Assembly: GCF_013415325.1 (NCBI RefSeq)
Contig: NZ_JACBYE010000006.1
Location: forward strand, 1-64,000
Length of the DNA stretch: 64,000 nt
Direction of reading: 5' to 3'
DNA from: Sanguibacter inulinus
GTDB taxonomy: Bacteria; Actinomycetota; Actinomycetes; Actinomycetales; Cellulomonadaceae
In this document: positions 6,114 through 16,369 of the stretch, piece after piece
Layout of the letters: the number at the start of each line of letters is the position of its first letter
How positions within the stretch are numbered: the first letter of the stretch is position 1
Translations under genes and position numbers: made by a program
The notes under the pieces: model-generated
The model's database searches: none
What the model was told of the DNA's origin: nothing
The model's input: only the letters and a program-made list of their open reading frames with translations

Positions 6114-8987
6114 TCAGGCCTCCGGGGCGGCCTTCTTGGCGGGTGCCTTCTTGGCCGGGGCCTTCTTCGCCGTGGTCGCCTTGGTGGCCGTCGACTTCGC
6201 AGCCGTCGCCTTGGCGGGGGTCTTCTTCGCCGGGGTCTTCTTGGCGGCGGTGGCCCGGGTGGTCTTCTTGACCGGTCCCTTCGCCCGCTTCTCCGCGAGC
6301 AGCTCGACGGCCTGCTCGTGGGTGATCGCCTCGATGGTGATGTCCTTCGGGAGCGTCCGGTTGGTCGTCCCGTCGGTCACGTAGGCACCGAAGCGGCCGT
6401 CCTTGACGACGATCGGCTTCTGCGAGGTCGGGTCTTCGCCGAGCTCCTTGAGCGGCGGCGCAGCCGTGGCCCCGCGCCCGCGCTTGGGCTGGGCGTAGAT
6501 CTCGAGGGCCTCGGCGAGGGTGACCGTGAACATGGCCTCTTCGCTCGGGAGCGTCCGGGAGTCCGTGCCGCGCTTGAGGTACGGACCGTAGCGGCCGTTC
6601 TGCGCGGTGATCTCGGTGCCCGTCTCCGGGTCGACCCCGACCACGCGCGGCAGCGAGAGCAGCTGGAGCGCGTCGTCGAGGGTGATCGTCTGGAGCGACT
6701 GGGTCTTGAGCAAGGACGCCGTGCGCGGCTTCGGCAGAGCAGCCTTGGCACGCTTGAGCGCTGCGGCAGACAGACCCTCGTCGAACTCAGGCTCGGGCAG
6801 CACCTCGGTCACGTAAGGGCCGTAACGGCCCGCCTTCGCGATGATCGTCGTCTGCGTGGACGGGTCCACGCCGAGCACGATGTCGCCGTCGCCCTGGGTC
6901 TCGAGGAGCTCGCGCGCCTTGGCGACCGTGAGCTCGTCAGGGGCGACCTCGTCGGGGACGGAGGCGCGCGGCGGGTTCTCGCCCTCGGCCACCTCGGCCG
7001 CGGTGTCTTCGATGTAGGGCCCGTAGCGTCCGACGCGCAGCGTGATGCCCTCGCCGATCGGGACCGAGTTGATCTCGCGGGCGTCGATGTCGCCGAGGTC
7101 TTCGACCAGCTGGCGCAGACCCTCGTCCGAGCCTTCGGTGTCGTCACCGAAGTAGAACTGGGTCAGCCAGGCGACCCGCTCCTTGTCGCCCGCGGCGATC
7201 GCGTCGAGGTCGGCCTCCATCTCGGCCGTGAAGTCGTAGTCGATGAGCTGCCCGAAGTGCTCCTCGAGCAGCCGGATCACCGCGAAGGCGAGCCAGCTGG
7301 GCACGAGGGCCTGGCCACGGCTCAGCACGTAGCCGCGGTCCTGGATGGTCGAGATGGTCGAGGCGTAGGTCGAGGGTCGGCCGATGCCGCGCTCCTCGAG
7401 CGCCTTGACCAGGCTCGCCTCGGTGAAGCGCGGCGGCGCGGAGGTCGAGTGCCCGTCGGCGGAGAGCTCGCGCGACGTCATCGCGTCACCCTCGGCCATC
7501 TGCGGCAGACGGGCGTCGCCCTCGGCCTTCTTCGGGTTCTCGGCGCCGTCGGCCGAGTCGTAGCGCTCGGAGTCGCGGCCCTCCTCGTAGGCGGCGAGGA
7601 AGCCGCGGAAGGTGATGACCGTGCCCGAGGCCGCGAAGACCGCATCGGCCTGGGCACCGGGGCCGGCGTCGCCGATCGTCGGCGCTCCCGCCGGGAGGGT
7701 GCCGGCGACACCGAGGCGGACCGAGGCTGTCGACCCGCGGGCGTCGCCCATCTGCGAGGCGACTGTGCGCTTCCAGATGAGCTCGTACAGCTTGAACTGG
7801 TCGCCGCTGATCTCACGGGACACCTGAGCCGGGGTCCGGAAGGAGTCACCGGCAGGGCGGATGGCCTCGTGGGCCTCCTGCGCACCCTTGGACTTCGAGG
7901 CGTAGACGCGCGGCGAGGACGGCACGTACTCGGGCCCGTAGAGCTCTGCGGCCTGGCGGCGCGCGGCGTCGGTCGCCTGGGTGGACAGCGACGGGGAGTC
8001 CGTACGCATGTAGGTGATGTAGCCGTTCTCGTACAGGGTCTGCGCCGTGCGCATCGCCTGCCGCGAGGACATGCGGAGCTTGCGCGACGCCTCCTGCTGG
8101 AGGGTCGACGTGGTGAAGGGGGCTGCCGGACGGCGCGTGTACGGCTTCGTCTCGAGGCTGCGGACCACGGCCGGCTGGTCGGCGAGGGCGGTCACCAGGG
8201 CGTGGGCCGCCTGCTCGTCGAGGTGCACGACGCCCTTGGCGTTCTTGAGCGTCCCGGCGTCGGTGAAGTCGCGGCCCGAGGCCACGCGCGAGCCGTCCAC
8301 CTGGACGAGCTTCGCGGAGAACCACTCGCCCGCGTCGGGGCCGTCCTGCGTGGTGAAGTCACCCGAGACGTCCCAGTAGTTCGCGGTGACGAAGGCCATG
8401 CGCTCGCGCTCGCGCTCGACCACGAGACGGGTCGCGACAGACTGCACGCGCCCGGCCGAGAGGCCTTGACGGACCTTGCGCCACAGGACCGGCGAGACCT
8501 CGTAGCCGTAGAGACGGTCGAGGATGCGGCGGGTCTCCTGCGCGTCGACCATGCGGCCGTCGATCTCGCGGGTGTTCTCGAGCGCTCGCTGGATGGCCTC
8601 GCGGGTGATCTCGTGGAACACCATGCGGTGCACGGGGACCTTCGGCTTGAGCTCCTGGAGCAGGTGCCACGCGATGGCCTCGCCCTCGCGGTCCTCGTCG
8701 GTCGCGAGGTAGAGCTCGTCGGCGTTCTTCAGCGCCCGCTTGAGCTCGGCGACCTTCTTCTTCTTGTCGGCGTAGACCTCGTAGTACGGCTCGAACCCGC
8801 CGTCGACGTTGACGGCGAACTTGCCGAAGGGGCCCTTCTTCATGTCGGCCGGCATCTCGGAGGGCTGGGGCAGGTCCCTGATGTGCCCGACGCTCGCCTC
8901 GACCTCGTAGTCGTCGCCGAGGTAACCGGCGATCGTGCGTGCCTTGGCGGGCGACTCCACGATGACGAGCTTGCGACCAGCGGACAT
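6114..8987 (-). CDS. topA: DNA topoisomerase I (type IA)
   Basis: A 957-residue enzyme that relaxes negative supercoils by transient single-strand cleavage. The N-terminal Toprim domain opens LVIVESPAKART. It is followed by DEDREGEAIAWHL, the LSAGRVQSVATRLV segment and the catalytic tyrosine region YITYMRTDSPSLS. The C-terminus has at least four Topo_C-type GRYGPY repeats (VGRYGPYIED, AGRYGPYVTE, NGRYGPYLKR, DGRFGAYVTD), no zinc-finger cysteines, and ends in a Lys/Ala/Thr-rich tail of about 60 residues, as in other actinobacteria. The usual downstream tmk/holB neighbours are absent; a convergent glycosyltransferase follows instead. Confidence 0.97.
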   Translation of the reverse strand: MSAGRKLVIVESPAKARTIAGYLGDDYEVEASVGHIRDLPQPSEMPADMKKGPFGKFAVNVDGGFEPYYEVYADKKKKVAELKRALKNADELYLATDEDREGEAIAWHLLQELKPKVPVHRMVFHEITREAIQRALENTREIDGRMVDAQETRRILDRLYGYEVSPVLWRKVRQGLSAGRVQSVATRLVVERERERMAFVTANYWDVSGDFTTQDGPDAGEWFSAKLVQVDGSRVASGRDFTDAGTLKNAKGVVHLDEQAAHALVTALADQPAVVRSLETKPYTRRPAAPFTTSTLQQEASRKLRMSSRQAMRTAQTLYENGYITYMRTDSPSLSTQATDAARRQAAELYGPEYVPSSPRVYASKSKGAQEAHEAIRPAGDSFRTPAQVSREISGDQFKLYELIWKRTVASQMGDARGSTASVRLGVAGTLPAGAPTIGDAGPGAQADAVFAASGTVITFRGFLAAYEEGRDSERYDSADGAENPKKAEGDARLPQMAEGDAMTSRELSADGHSTSAPPRFTEASLVKALEERGIGRPSTYASTISTIQDRGYVLSRGQALVPSWLAFAVIRLLEEHFGQLIDYDFTAEMEADLDAIAAGDKERVAWLTQFYFGDDTEGSDEGLRQLVEDLGDIDAREINSVPIGEGITLRVGRYGPYIEDTAAEVAEGENPPRASVPDEVAPDELTVAKARELLETQGDGDIVLGVDPSTQTTIIAKAGRYGPYVTEVLPEPEFDEGLSAAALKRAKAALPKPRTASLLKTQSLQTITLDDALQLLSLPRVVGVDPETGTEITAQNGRYGPYLKRGTDSRTLPSEEAMFTVTLAEALEIYAQPKRGRGATAAPPLKELGEDPTSQKPIVVKDGRFGAYVTDGTTNRTLPKDITIEAITHEQAVELLAEKRAKGPVKKTTRATAAKKTPAKKTPAKATAAKSTATKATTAKKAPAKKAPAKKAAPEA

Positions 8988-9073
8988 TCAGCGCCCTGCT
9001 TCCGTGACGAGAGGTGGTGCGAGACCTGGACAGGCGTTCAACTCGGCAGCCTACGGCCTCCGGGCTCCAGTCG

Positions 9074-10243
9074 TCACACCTGGCCGCTGCGGGAGGCCGT
9101 CGAACGGGGCCTCGCGACGGTCTGGCGGAGGGCCAGGAGGAGGCCGAAGGAGACAGCCGTGGCAGCGACGACACCGGCCGCGCCACCGGCGTAGGCGACC
9201 AGCTCGGTCTGGGAGGTGAAGGGCTGGCCGCTCCCGTCGACGACGGTCGCCGTCTGCTGGAGAGCCCAGAGCGCGACCCCCGCGGCACCGGTCCCGGCCA
9301 CCCCGAGGATCGCGAGGACCCAGGCGGACGACGAGCCCTTCGGGGCGGAGATCTTGCGCGGGCGGTCGTCGGCGGGGCCGGGGTCCTGGGCGTCGCGGGT
9401 GGTCAGCGCGCAGGCGAGGGCTCCCCAGAACAGCACGACGAGGACGGCGGCGACCACGTCGCTCGGCCTGTGCCACTGACCCACGAGCGTGGAGATCCCC
9501 GTCGCCGCGGTGTACCCGGCCCCGAAGAGCGCGACCCACGGCCGCGCGAGGCGCGGGACCGTGAGCAGGAGCGCGACCGAGACGGAGGCCGCGACGGTGG
9601 TGTGCCCACTCGGCAGAGAGTTGGTCCACCACATCTCGGAGTCGAAGACAGGTCGTTCGAGGACGATCTTCTTCAGCACCTGCGTGGTGAGGTTCGCCCC
9701 GCCGACGAGGACGAGGGCCTGGACGGCGAGCAGCCAGCGCCTGCGGACCAGCGCCACGAGGATCGCGGCGAGGGTGCCCAGGACCACGAAGCTCACCGAG
9801 ACGACGCCGAGGACAGGTTCGGCGACGGTCCACAGACGGGTGCGACCTGTGAGGGCACCGTCGTAGGCGTAGTCCTCGATCACCTGACCCGTTCGGGTGG
9901 CGACGAAGACCTCCCACACGACCACGATGCCGACAGCCGCGGCGACGGCCACGAGCACCGCGAGGAGGCGGGTGCGGACGGGGACGCCCGTCCAGAGGTC
10001 TGCGCCTCGTGGTGCGCTCGGCGGGCGGTGACCGCCCGCCCGGGGACGGGCCGCCGGCGAGCCTGCCGGGGTCACGGTGCTCGCAGGGCCGACAGGTCCA
10101 CGAGGACCTGCAGGGCCCGTCGGGAGGACCTGGGTGGCGCGGGTCGACGGCGCGGGCCGCCCACGGCGTGCGGCGCCCGAGGCACCCGCAGCCGGCAGCA
10201 CACCGGGTCGTCGGTCAGAGTTCACCGTCCAACGGTAGTCCAC
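9074..10243 (-). CDS. PAP2-superfamily membrane phosphatase
   Basis: Up to 389 residues. A long disordered Arg/Pro/Ala N-terminus of about 85 residues precedes a membrane segment (TRLLAVLVAVAAAVGIVVV) and the PAP2 domain. The three acid-phosphatase motifs are visible: KKIVLERP, PSGHTTVA and the STLVGQWHRPSD segment with the catalytic His and Asp. Six membrane segments are expected. Likely substrates are undecaprenyl pyrophosphate or other lipid phosphates. The start at GTG 10243 is uncertain; GTG 10225 is also in frame and neither has a good ribosome-binding site. Confidence 0.83.
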   Translation of the reverse strand: MDYRWTVNSDRRPGVLPAAGASGAARRGRPAPSTRATQVLPTGPAGPRGPVGPASTVTPAGSPAARPRAGGHRPPSAPRGADLWTGVPVRTRLLAVLVAVAAAVGIVVVWEVFVATRTGQVIEDYAYDGALTGRTRLWTVAEPVLGVVSVSFVVLGTLAAILVALVRRRWLLAVQALVLVGGANLTTQVLKKIVLERPVFDSEMWWTNSLPSGHTTVAASVSVALLLTVPRLARPWVALFGAGYTAATGISTLVGQWHRPSDVVAAVLVVLFWGALACALTTRDAQDPGPADDRPRKISAPKGSSSAWVLAILGVAGTGAAGVALWALQQTATVVDGSGQPFTSQTELVAYAGGAAGVVAATAVSFGLLLALRQTVARPRSTASRSGQV

Positions 10244-10383
10244 CCCCTGTGACCGTCCTGGGAAGACCGTGTCGACGAGTCGCGCACACCGGTGCCGGTC
10301 GGGTGTCCTCGGCGTGCACCCTCACAGGAAACTCATAGCCCGGGCTCAGGACACCCTGGGGCCAGCCGGAGCACCATGGAGCC

Positions 10384-11174
<791 letters not shown>

Positions 11175-11178
<4 letters not shown>

Positions 11179-12833
11179 GCGCGGTGCCCGCCGCCGACGG
11201 CCGAGGTCGTGCGCAGAGCCCGCGACGCCCGTGGACGCTGCGCCGCCAGCTCGTCGCGCTGCTCATCGGTCTCGTGCTGCTCATCTGCTCGATCCTCGCG
11301 GTGGTGTCGACGCTCTCCTTGCGCAGCGAGCTGGTCGGGCAGATCCAGGACGACCTCCGGCAGGCGAGCTCGCGTGCCGTCGACAGGCCGCTCAAAGACC
11401 TCGGCGGCTCGTCGACCCCACCGGCCTCCGGGTGCCCTGACGGCACGGGCTGCTCGACGGCCGACCCCGGACAGGCCCCCACCCCGTACCAGGTCCCCGG
11501 CCAGGGGGCTGGTGACATCGACGTCCTGCTCTCGGGGAGCACGGTCGTGCACGCCGGGTACGTGGACGAGAGCGGGGACTTCCGCTCGCTCGTGGGGACC
11601 GACGCCCTCGCGACCCTCGAGGCCCTCGCCACCGACGGCCGCATCCACGAGGTCGACCTCGGCGACCTCGGCAGCTTCCTCGCGATCTCGACCACCACAC
11701 CCTCTGGGGACACCGTGGTCACCGCGGTCTCGACAGCGCCTGCCGACGACCCGTTGCGCTCCTACGTCGCGGTCGAGGTCGCGCTCATCGTCCTCGCCGT
11801 GCTGCTCGCCGCTGCGGCCGCGACAGTCCTGGTCCGGCGGGCGCTGCGCCCCCTCGAACGCGTCGCGGGGGCCGCGCTGCGGGTCTCCGAGCTCCAGCTC
11901 GACAGGGGCGAGGTCGAGCAGATCCACGGCGTGGACCCGCAGGACACCGACGAGCGGACCGAGGTCGGGACCGTGGGGGCCGCGCTCAACAGGATGCTCG
12001 GGCACGTCGAGTCGTCGCTCGCGGCCCGGCACGAGTCCGAGACGCAGGTCCGCCAGTTCGTCGCCGACGCGAGCCACGAGCTGCGGACCCCGCTCGCCTC
12101 GATCCGCGGTTACGCCGAGCTCGTCCGACGGTCGCCCGACGACGTCCCCGTCGACACGCTGCACGCGCTCGACCGGATCGAGTCGGAGGCGCTGCGCATG
12201 GGCGCACTCGTCGAAGACCTGCTGCTGCTCGCCCGGCTGGACGCCGGCCGTCCGCTCGAGCGCGAGGAGGTCGACCTCACGCTGCTCGCCGTCGACGCGC
12301 TCGCCGACGCCCACGCGGCCAGCCACGACCACGTGTGGGAGCTGGACCTGCTGAGCGCTGAGAGCCCTGAGAGCCCAGAGAGCCCAGGCAGCACTGACTC
12401 CGCGGACGACGACGCGCCGGCCCCCGACGTCGTCGTCCGCGGAGACGAGGCGCGGCTGCGGCAGGTCTTCGTCAACCTGCTCAGCAACGCCCGGGTCCAC
12501 ACTCCTCCCGGGACCCGGGTGGTCCTCGGGCTGCGGGCCGAGCCCGGGACTGTGGTCGTGAGCGTGACCGACGACGGCCCGGGCATCGCTCCGGCGCTGC
12601 TGCCGTCGCTGTTCCAGAGGTTCAGCCGCGGCGACTCGGCCCGCAACCGCGTCGGCGGTTCGACAGGGCTCGGCCTCGCGATCGCCCAGGCGATCGTGCA
12701 GGAGCACGGCGGCACGCTCACGGCGCACAGCCCGGCGCAGCCGCTCGGAGGCGGCCCCGGGACCGGTCCCCGCGGCACGGGGGAAGCACACCGCGGGGCG
12801 ACCTTCGAGGTCAGGTTGCCGAGGATCGGCTAG
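11175..12833 (+). CDS. Two-component sensor histidine kinase
   Basis: A 552-residue membrane kinase, partner of the preceding regulator. It has TM1 at about residues 24-47, an extracytoplasmic domain of about 150 residues, TM2 at about 198-221, HAMP, a HisKA dimerisation domain with phospho-acceptor His301 (ASHELRTP), and an ATPase domain with N-box NLLSNARVHT, G1 DDGPGIAP and G2 GGSTGLGLAIA. A Ser/Pro/Glu-rich insertion (SAESPESPESPGS) interrupts the region before the N-box and is made of 9-bp DNA repeats. The start GTG 11175 overlaps the regulator's stop. Confidence 0.93.
12359..12385 (+). repeat. In-frame 9-bp tandem repeat in the histidine kinase gene
   Basis: Three 9-bp units (TGAGAGCCC, TGAGAGCCC, AGAGAGCCC) encode a Glu-Ser-Pro repeat between the dimerisation domain and the N-box. 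It probably varies by slippage without changing frame. Confidence 0.7.
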
Positions 12834-12850
12834 AGGTCGGGTGGCCGGCA

Positions 12851-12932
12851 GGCTGCGACCGCCCGTCCGTCCGGCTGTCAGGCTGCGACCGCCCGTCCGC
12901 CTGTCAACCTGCGCCGGCCCGTCCGCCGGTCA
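12851..12932. repeat. Degenerate 26-30-bp intergenic tandem repeat
   Basis: Three units, 12851-12880, 12881-12906 and 12907-12932, share the layout GGCTGCGACC-GCCCGTCCG-C-TGTCA. A decayed fourth may follow up to the stop of the methyltransferase gene. The array fills the gap between convergent genes. No function is visible. Confidence 0.6.
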
Positions 12933-12954
12933 GGTTGCCGCGGACGGCCGGACG

Positions 12955-14655
12955 TCACCCCGCGTCTCGGACCAGGAACCCGTCCCGGACGAGGTTGCGG
13001 ACCGCAGGCAGCAGCTCGGCGGCCAGCTCCGCGCCGGACACCTCGAAGATCGACGCGATCGCCGCGACGATCTGCCCGACGGAGAGCTCGCCGTCGCACG
13101 CCCCGACCAGGGCCGAGAGCGAGGTCGACGCGTGCACGCCCCGGCCGAGCCCGTCGCCCTGGCGCACGATGACGATGTTCGGGTCGGCGGCGCCCGGGGT
13201 GTAGAAGCGCTCTTCGGTCACGTCGGCCGCGACCACGAGCCTCTGCTGCGCGAGGGCCTCGTCGTCGAGGGTCTCGAGCCAGAGGTGCGCGGCGAGGCTC
13301 GCCTCGAGGTGCGTGCCGAGAGGCTGGCGGACCGATCCTGTGTGCTCTTCGAGACGCCGCAGCGTCACGTCCTCCCCCGGCAGCGGCTTGCGCAGCACGA
13401 AGAACCCGAAGCCGATGGCCTCGACGTCGCGGGACGCGAAGTCGTCGAGCCAGGCTCCGTAGGCGCTCGCCCACGCCTCGGGCTCGCGCTCGGGGGTCGT
13501 GCCACCGTCGCGGATCCAGGTCTCGGCGTACTCGGCCGGGTCCAGGACCTCGCGCTGGACCACCCAGCCGTCCAGGCCAGACTCGTCGAGCCAGCGTCCG
13601 ACCCGCTCGGTCCACGCCTCCCCGGCGCGGTGCTCCCAGTTGCCGAGCATCTGCGCGATCCCGCCGGGGGCCAGGACCGCTCCGACCCCGGTGACGAGGT
13701 CGCGCACGAGGTCGTCGCCCGAGCGTCCGCCGTCCCGGTACTCGTACGTCGGGATCTCGCCAGGACCTGCTGCCCGGTCGGCTGCGTCACGAGCGGACTC
13801 AGCGGGCTCAGCGGGCACTGTGCGCGGGGTGATGACGAAGGGCGGGTTCGAGACGACGAGGTCGAACTCTTCGCCTGCGACGGGGTCGAGCATCGACCCG
13901 AGCCGCAGGTCGAGCTCAGCCCCGTCGAGGGCGGCGTTGAAGGCCGCGAAGCGCAGCGCCCGCTCGGAGATGTCCGTCGCGACGACGGTCTGGGCGTGAC
14001 GCGTCGCGTGCAGCGCCTGGATGCCGCAGCCTGTGCCGAGGTCGAGGACCCGGGCTCGCGGCGACCGGCCTGTCACCTGGGCGAGGGTGATCGACGCACC
14101 ACCCGCACCGAGGACGTGGTCGCCCGAGAGCCGGGTGCTCGTGGCGAGCTCGCCGAGGTCTGAGGCGAGCCACCAGTCGACAGGGCCACGGGCGTCGTGC
14201 GCGGAGTACGGCCGGAGGTCGACGAGCGGGCGGACGACAGGCCCGGTAGCGGTGAGGTCGCTGGGGTCGTCGAGGGCGACGAGGCCGAGCTCCTGCGCAC
14301 CTGGCGACCCCAGGGCCGGGAGCGCGGCGTCGAGGTCACGTGCCGGGACCTCGCGCCCGAGCACGAAGAGCCGCGTCAGCGTGAAGACCGCAGAACGCTG
14401 CTCAGGCTCTGCGCCGGCGGCCGACGGAGAAGACGCGGTCGCAGCGGCCGGGCTGGTGCCGGCCGAGGCGGCGACGGCGGTCGCCCGGAGCGCCGGCAGC
14501 GCCTGCTCACGGTGCAGGGCCGCTGCGGCGACAGGGCCGAGCGCGTCCTCGACGCCCTCGACAGTGAACCCGCTGGCCTGCAGGTCGGCCCTGAGGAGGG
14601 CGACGAGGGCCGGGTCGGTCGAGGGGCCGGGGGCGCTGTGCGTGGTCGGGCTCAT
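12955..14655 (-). CDS. SAM-dependent methyltransferase, large actinobacterial type
   Basis: A 566-residue protein. The central class I methyltransferase domain shows motif I VLDLGTGCGIQAL, the acidic VVATDISERAL, and motif IV VVSNPPFVITP, the NPPF signature of enzymes that methylate amide or exocyclic amino nitrogens (HemK/RsmC-like). It is flanked by an N-terminal domain of about 200 residues and a C-terminal beta-rich domain found together in actinobacterial proteins of this length. A Ser/Ala-rich loop lies near residues 60-80. The substrate, RNA or protein, cannot be decided. It is a single gene, convergent with the histidine kinase. Confidence 0.82.
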   Translation of the reverse strand: MSPTTHSAPGPSTDPALVALLRADLQASGFTVEGVEDALGPVAAAALHREQALPALRATAVAASAGTSPAAATASSPSAAGAEPEQRSAVFTLTRLFVLGREVPARDLDAALPALGSPGAQELGLVALDDPSDLTATGPVVRPLVDLRPYSAHDARGPVDWWLASDLGELATSTRLSGDHVLGAGGASITLAQVTGRSPRARVLDLGTGCGIQALHATRHAQTVVATDISERALRFAAFNAALDGAELDLRLGSMLDPVAGEEFDLVVSNPPFVITPRTVPAEPAESARDAADRAAGPGEIPTYEYRDGGRSGDDLVRDLVTGVGAVLAPGGIAQMLGNWEHRAGEAWTERVGRWLDESGLDGWVVQREVLDPAEYAETWIRDGGTTPEREPEAWASAYGAWLDDFASRDVEAIGFGFFVLRKPLPGEDVTLRRLEEHTGSVRQPLGTHLEASLAAHLWLETLDDEALAQQRLVVAADVTEERFYTPGAADPNIVIVRQGDGLGRGVHASTSLSALVGACDGELSVGQIVAAIASIFEVSGAELAAELLPAVRNLVRDGFLVRDAG

Positions 14656-14714
14656 GGCAGCAATGATTCCTCATCGGAGCCGACCACCCGAGCGCGTCGC
14701 GGCCGGCAGACGCG

Positions 14715-14750
14715 CAGAGGGCGGCTCCCCTGTCGGGGAGCCGCCCTCTG
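14715..14750 (-). terminator. Perfect 16-bp terminator hairpin
   Basis: Bases 14715-14730 pair perfectly with 14735-14750 around a TGTC tetraloop. It lies just downstream of the lipoprotein gene ending at 14779 (minus strand) and upstream of the methyltransferase gene, so it most likely ends lipoprotein transcription. Confidence 0.75.
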
Positions 14751-14778
14751 TCAGTCGGTCACGCCGGGACCTGGAGGA

Positions 14779-15204
14779 TCAGGCCTCGCAGTTCTCGTCG
14801 TTGAAGGTGGTGACGCGGTCGCTCGCTGCGGTGACCTCGTCGGAGTTGAGCTCGGTCGTGAGCTCCATGAACTTGGCCTGGTCGTCGGCGTTGGTGAGGT
14901 CGAGGTCCTTCATGCCGTCGTTCAGCTTCTCGACGGACTCGACGAGGACGTTCCAGTCGTCCTTGATCTCGTCCGGGGCGTCGATGTCCTTGACCTTCGT
15001 GACGATGTCGTCGAAGGCAGCCTTCATCGCGTCGGGGTCGTTGGGGTCGATGTCCTGGGCGAAGTCGCCGGAGGAGAGCGCCTCGCCCTCCTTGCAGTAG
15101 TCCTCGAGGGACCCGTCGCTGCTGCACCCGGCGACGAGGCCGAGGGCGAGGACGGCGGCCGTGGAGGTCGCGAACAGGTTCTTGGTGTACCGGCGTGTAG
15201 TCAT
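14779..15204 (-). CDS. Small exported lipoprotein (paralogue 1)
   Basis: A 141-residue lipoprotein with a basic N-terminus, hydrophobic core and lipobox LVAGC (Cys near residue 27). The mature part is acidic and helical, with an early CKEGEALSS, the segment DEIKDDWNVLVESVEKL, and a C-terminal Cys (DENCEA) that may pair with the early one. ATG 15204 is preferred over the upstream in-frame start because it begins the signal peptide directly. It resembles the next gene in layout (D-E-I-x-x-x-W, terminal Cys), so the two are probably a duplicated pair. Function unknown. Confidence 0.75.
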   Translation of the reverse strand: MTTRRYTKNLFATSTAAVLALGLVAGCSSDGSLEDYCKEGEALSSGDFAQDIDPNDPDAMKAAFDDIVTKVKDIDAPDEIKDDWNVLVESVEKLNDGMKDLDLTNADDQAKFMELTTELNSDEVTAASDRVTTFNDENCEA

Positions 15205-15290
15205 GCGTCCATAGTCAGGGGGCGTCACTCACAGCCGCAACTCAGAATCGGGGCACTAGTCCCCATCCGCTGCGGATCTCACCCGGTCGC

Positions 15291-15737
15291 TCAGGACGCG
15301 CAGTGCTCGGCCACGTAGCCCTCGACCTCGGCCGTCGCCGCGTCGAGCTCGTCGGACCTGAAGCCCTCGACCGACGCGAAGTACTCCTGCTGCGCCGCCT
15401 CGGAGGACCAGTCGACGCCGCGCATCACCTGGACCTGGTCTTCGCTCGCCTGGAACACGGTCGTCCACGCTGCGGAGATCTCGTCCGGGGGCTGGATCTG
15501 CTTGGCGTCCTGCACCATCGTGTCGAGGGCCGTGAGGACGGACGCGACGTCGGTCGTGTCGACCCCGTCGAGGAACTCAGCCTGGCTGAACTGCGCGTAG
15601 TCGGCGCAGAACGCCTCGTCCGAGCCCCCGGCCTGCTGGTCGTCGCCGCACGCGGAGACCGAGAGGACCACCGCACCCGCGAGCACGACGGATACCAGGG
15701 CCCTGGGGCGAGACGCGCGCGGTCTGGAGGGAGTCAT
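15291..15737 (-). CDS. Small exported lipoprotein (paralogue 2)
   Basis: A 148-residue lipoprotein. The signal peptide ends in lipobox LSVSAC. The mature chain carries FCADYAQFSQAEF, DEISAAWTTVFQAS and a C-terminal EHCAS, matching the neighbour's pattern of two cysteines bracketing a helical acidic domain. The start ATG 15737 places the twin Arg-rich N-terminus correctly; the longer frame adds unrelated residues. Function unknown. It is separated from its paralogue by an 86-bp gap with no clear terminator. Confidence 0.75.
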   Translation of the reverse strand: MTPSRPRASRPRALVSVVLAGAVVLSVSACGDDQQAGGSDEAFCADYAQFSQAEFLDGVDTTDVASVLTALDTMVQDAKQIQPPDEISAAWTTVFQASEDQVQVMRGVDWSSEAAQQEYFASVEGFRSDELDAATAEVEGYVAEHCAS

Positions 15738-15802
15738 CTCTCCATGGTGCGCGGCGCAGAGCACCCCTGACAAACCGGTGCGCACCGCGCGGTGGCTGAT
15801 CC

Positions 15803-16246
15803 TCAGCCCGGCGGACGCGCCTCGTGCCCCTCACGGCCCGGGGTGCGGTTCTGCTCTTTCAGACCAGCCTCGTAGACGTGCCTCCGGCCGCCGAGGAGCC
15901 TGTCGCGGACGGTCTTCTCCCAGCCGCGGAACCGCGTCCAGTAGCCGTCGTCGTAGTCTTCGACGACCTGGAAGGTCCAGCGGCCCTGCAGCACGTTGAG
16001 GCCCACCAGGTCGGCCCGGACCTCGTCGGCGAGCTCCTTGTGACCGGCCTCTTCGAGCTTGTCGAGGGCCTCGGCGAGCTCGTTGTCGGCGCGCCCTGTG
16101 AGCCTGTGGAAGGCGTAGAGCATGCCGCGCGCCTGCTCGACGACCTCGAGCGCCGCGGTCACGCCGCCGACGGCCTCGACCGTCGCGTCGTCGACGCCCT
16201 CGGGTGGCAGGTGGTCGGGGGACGGGGTGTCGGGGTGATCAGCCAT
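15803..16246 (-). CDS. Conserved hypothetical protein, helical
   Basis: A 147-residue soluble protein that I do not recognise as a named family. An acidic Pro-rich N-terminus is followed by a predicted helical bundle (VTAALEVVEQARGMLYAFHRLTG, then DNELAEALDKLEEAGHKELADEVRADLVG in shorter segments) and a conserved-looking aromatic stretch DYDDGYWTRFRGWEK. The C-terminus is polar. There is no signal peptide or catalytic motif. Similar-looking proteins occur in many actinobacteria as orphans. Confidence 0.65.
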   Translation of the reverse strand: MADHPDTPSPDHLPPEGVDDATVEAVGGVTAALEVVEQARGMLYAFHRLTGRADNELAEALDKLEEAGHKELADEVRADLVGLNVLQGRWTFQVVEDYDDGYWTRFRGWEKTVRDRLLGGRRHVYEAGLKEQNRTPGREGHEARPPG

Positions 16247-16369
16247 GCCTCATGGTCGGACGCGCCGTCGCGCCGCGCACCCGGAACACCTGTGCACGAG
16301 GGGCGCGTCAGCCCGCGGCCCGTCGGTGCGGAGCTCAGCGCGGCGGGGCGACCCTCAGGCCCCAGTCCC

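Noticed and set aside
6318-9194. Very long open frame antisense to topA
   Set aside because: It is a GC-bias shadow of the topA reading frame, with no recognisable domain and skewed Arg/Gly/Leu content. The same holds for other long antisense frames, for example over the pyrophosphatase and the GH3-permease region.
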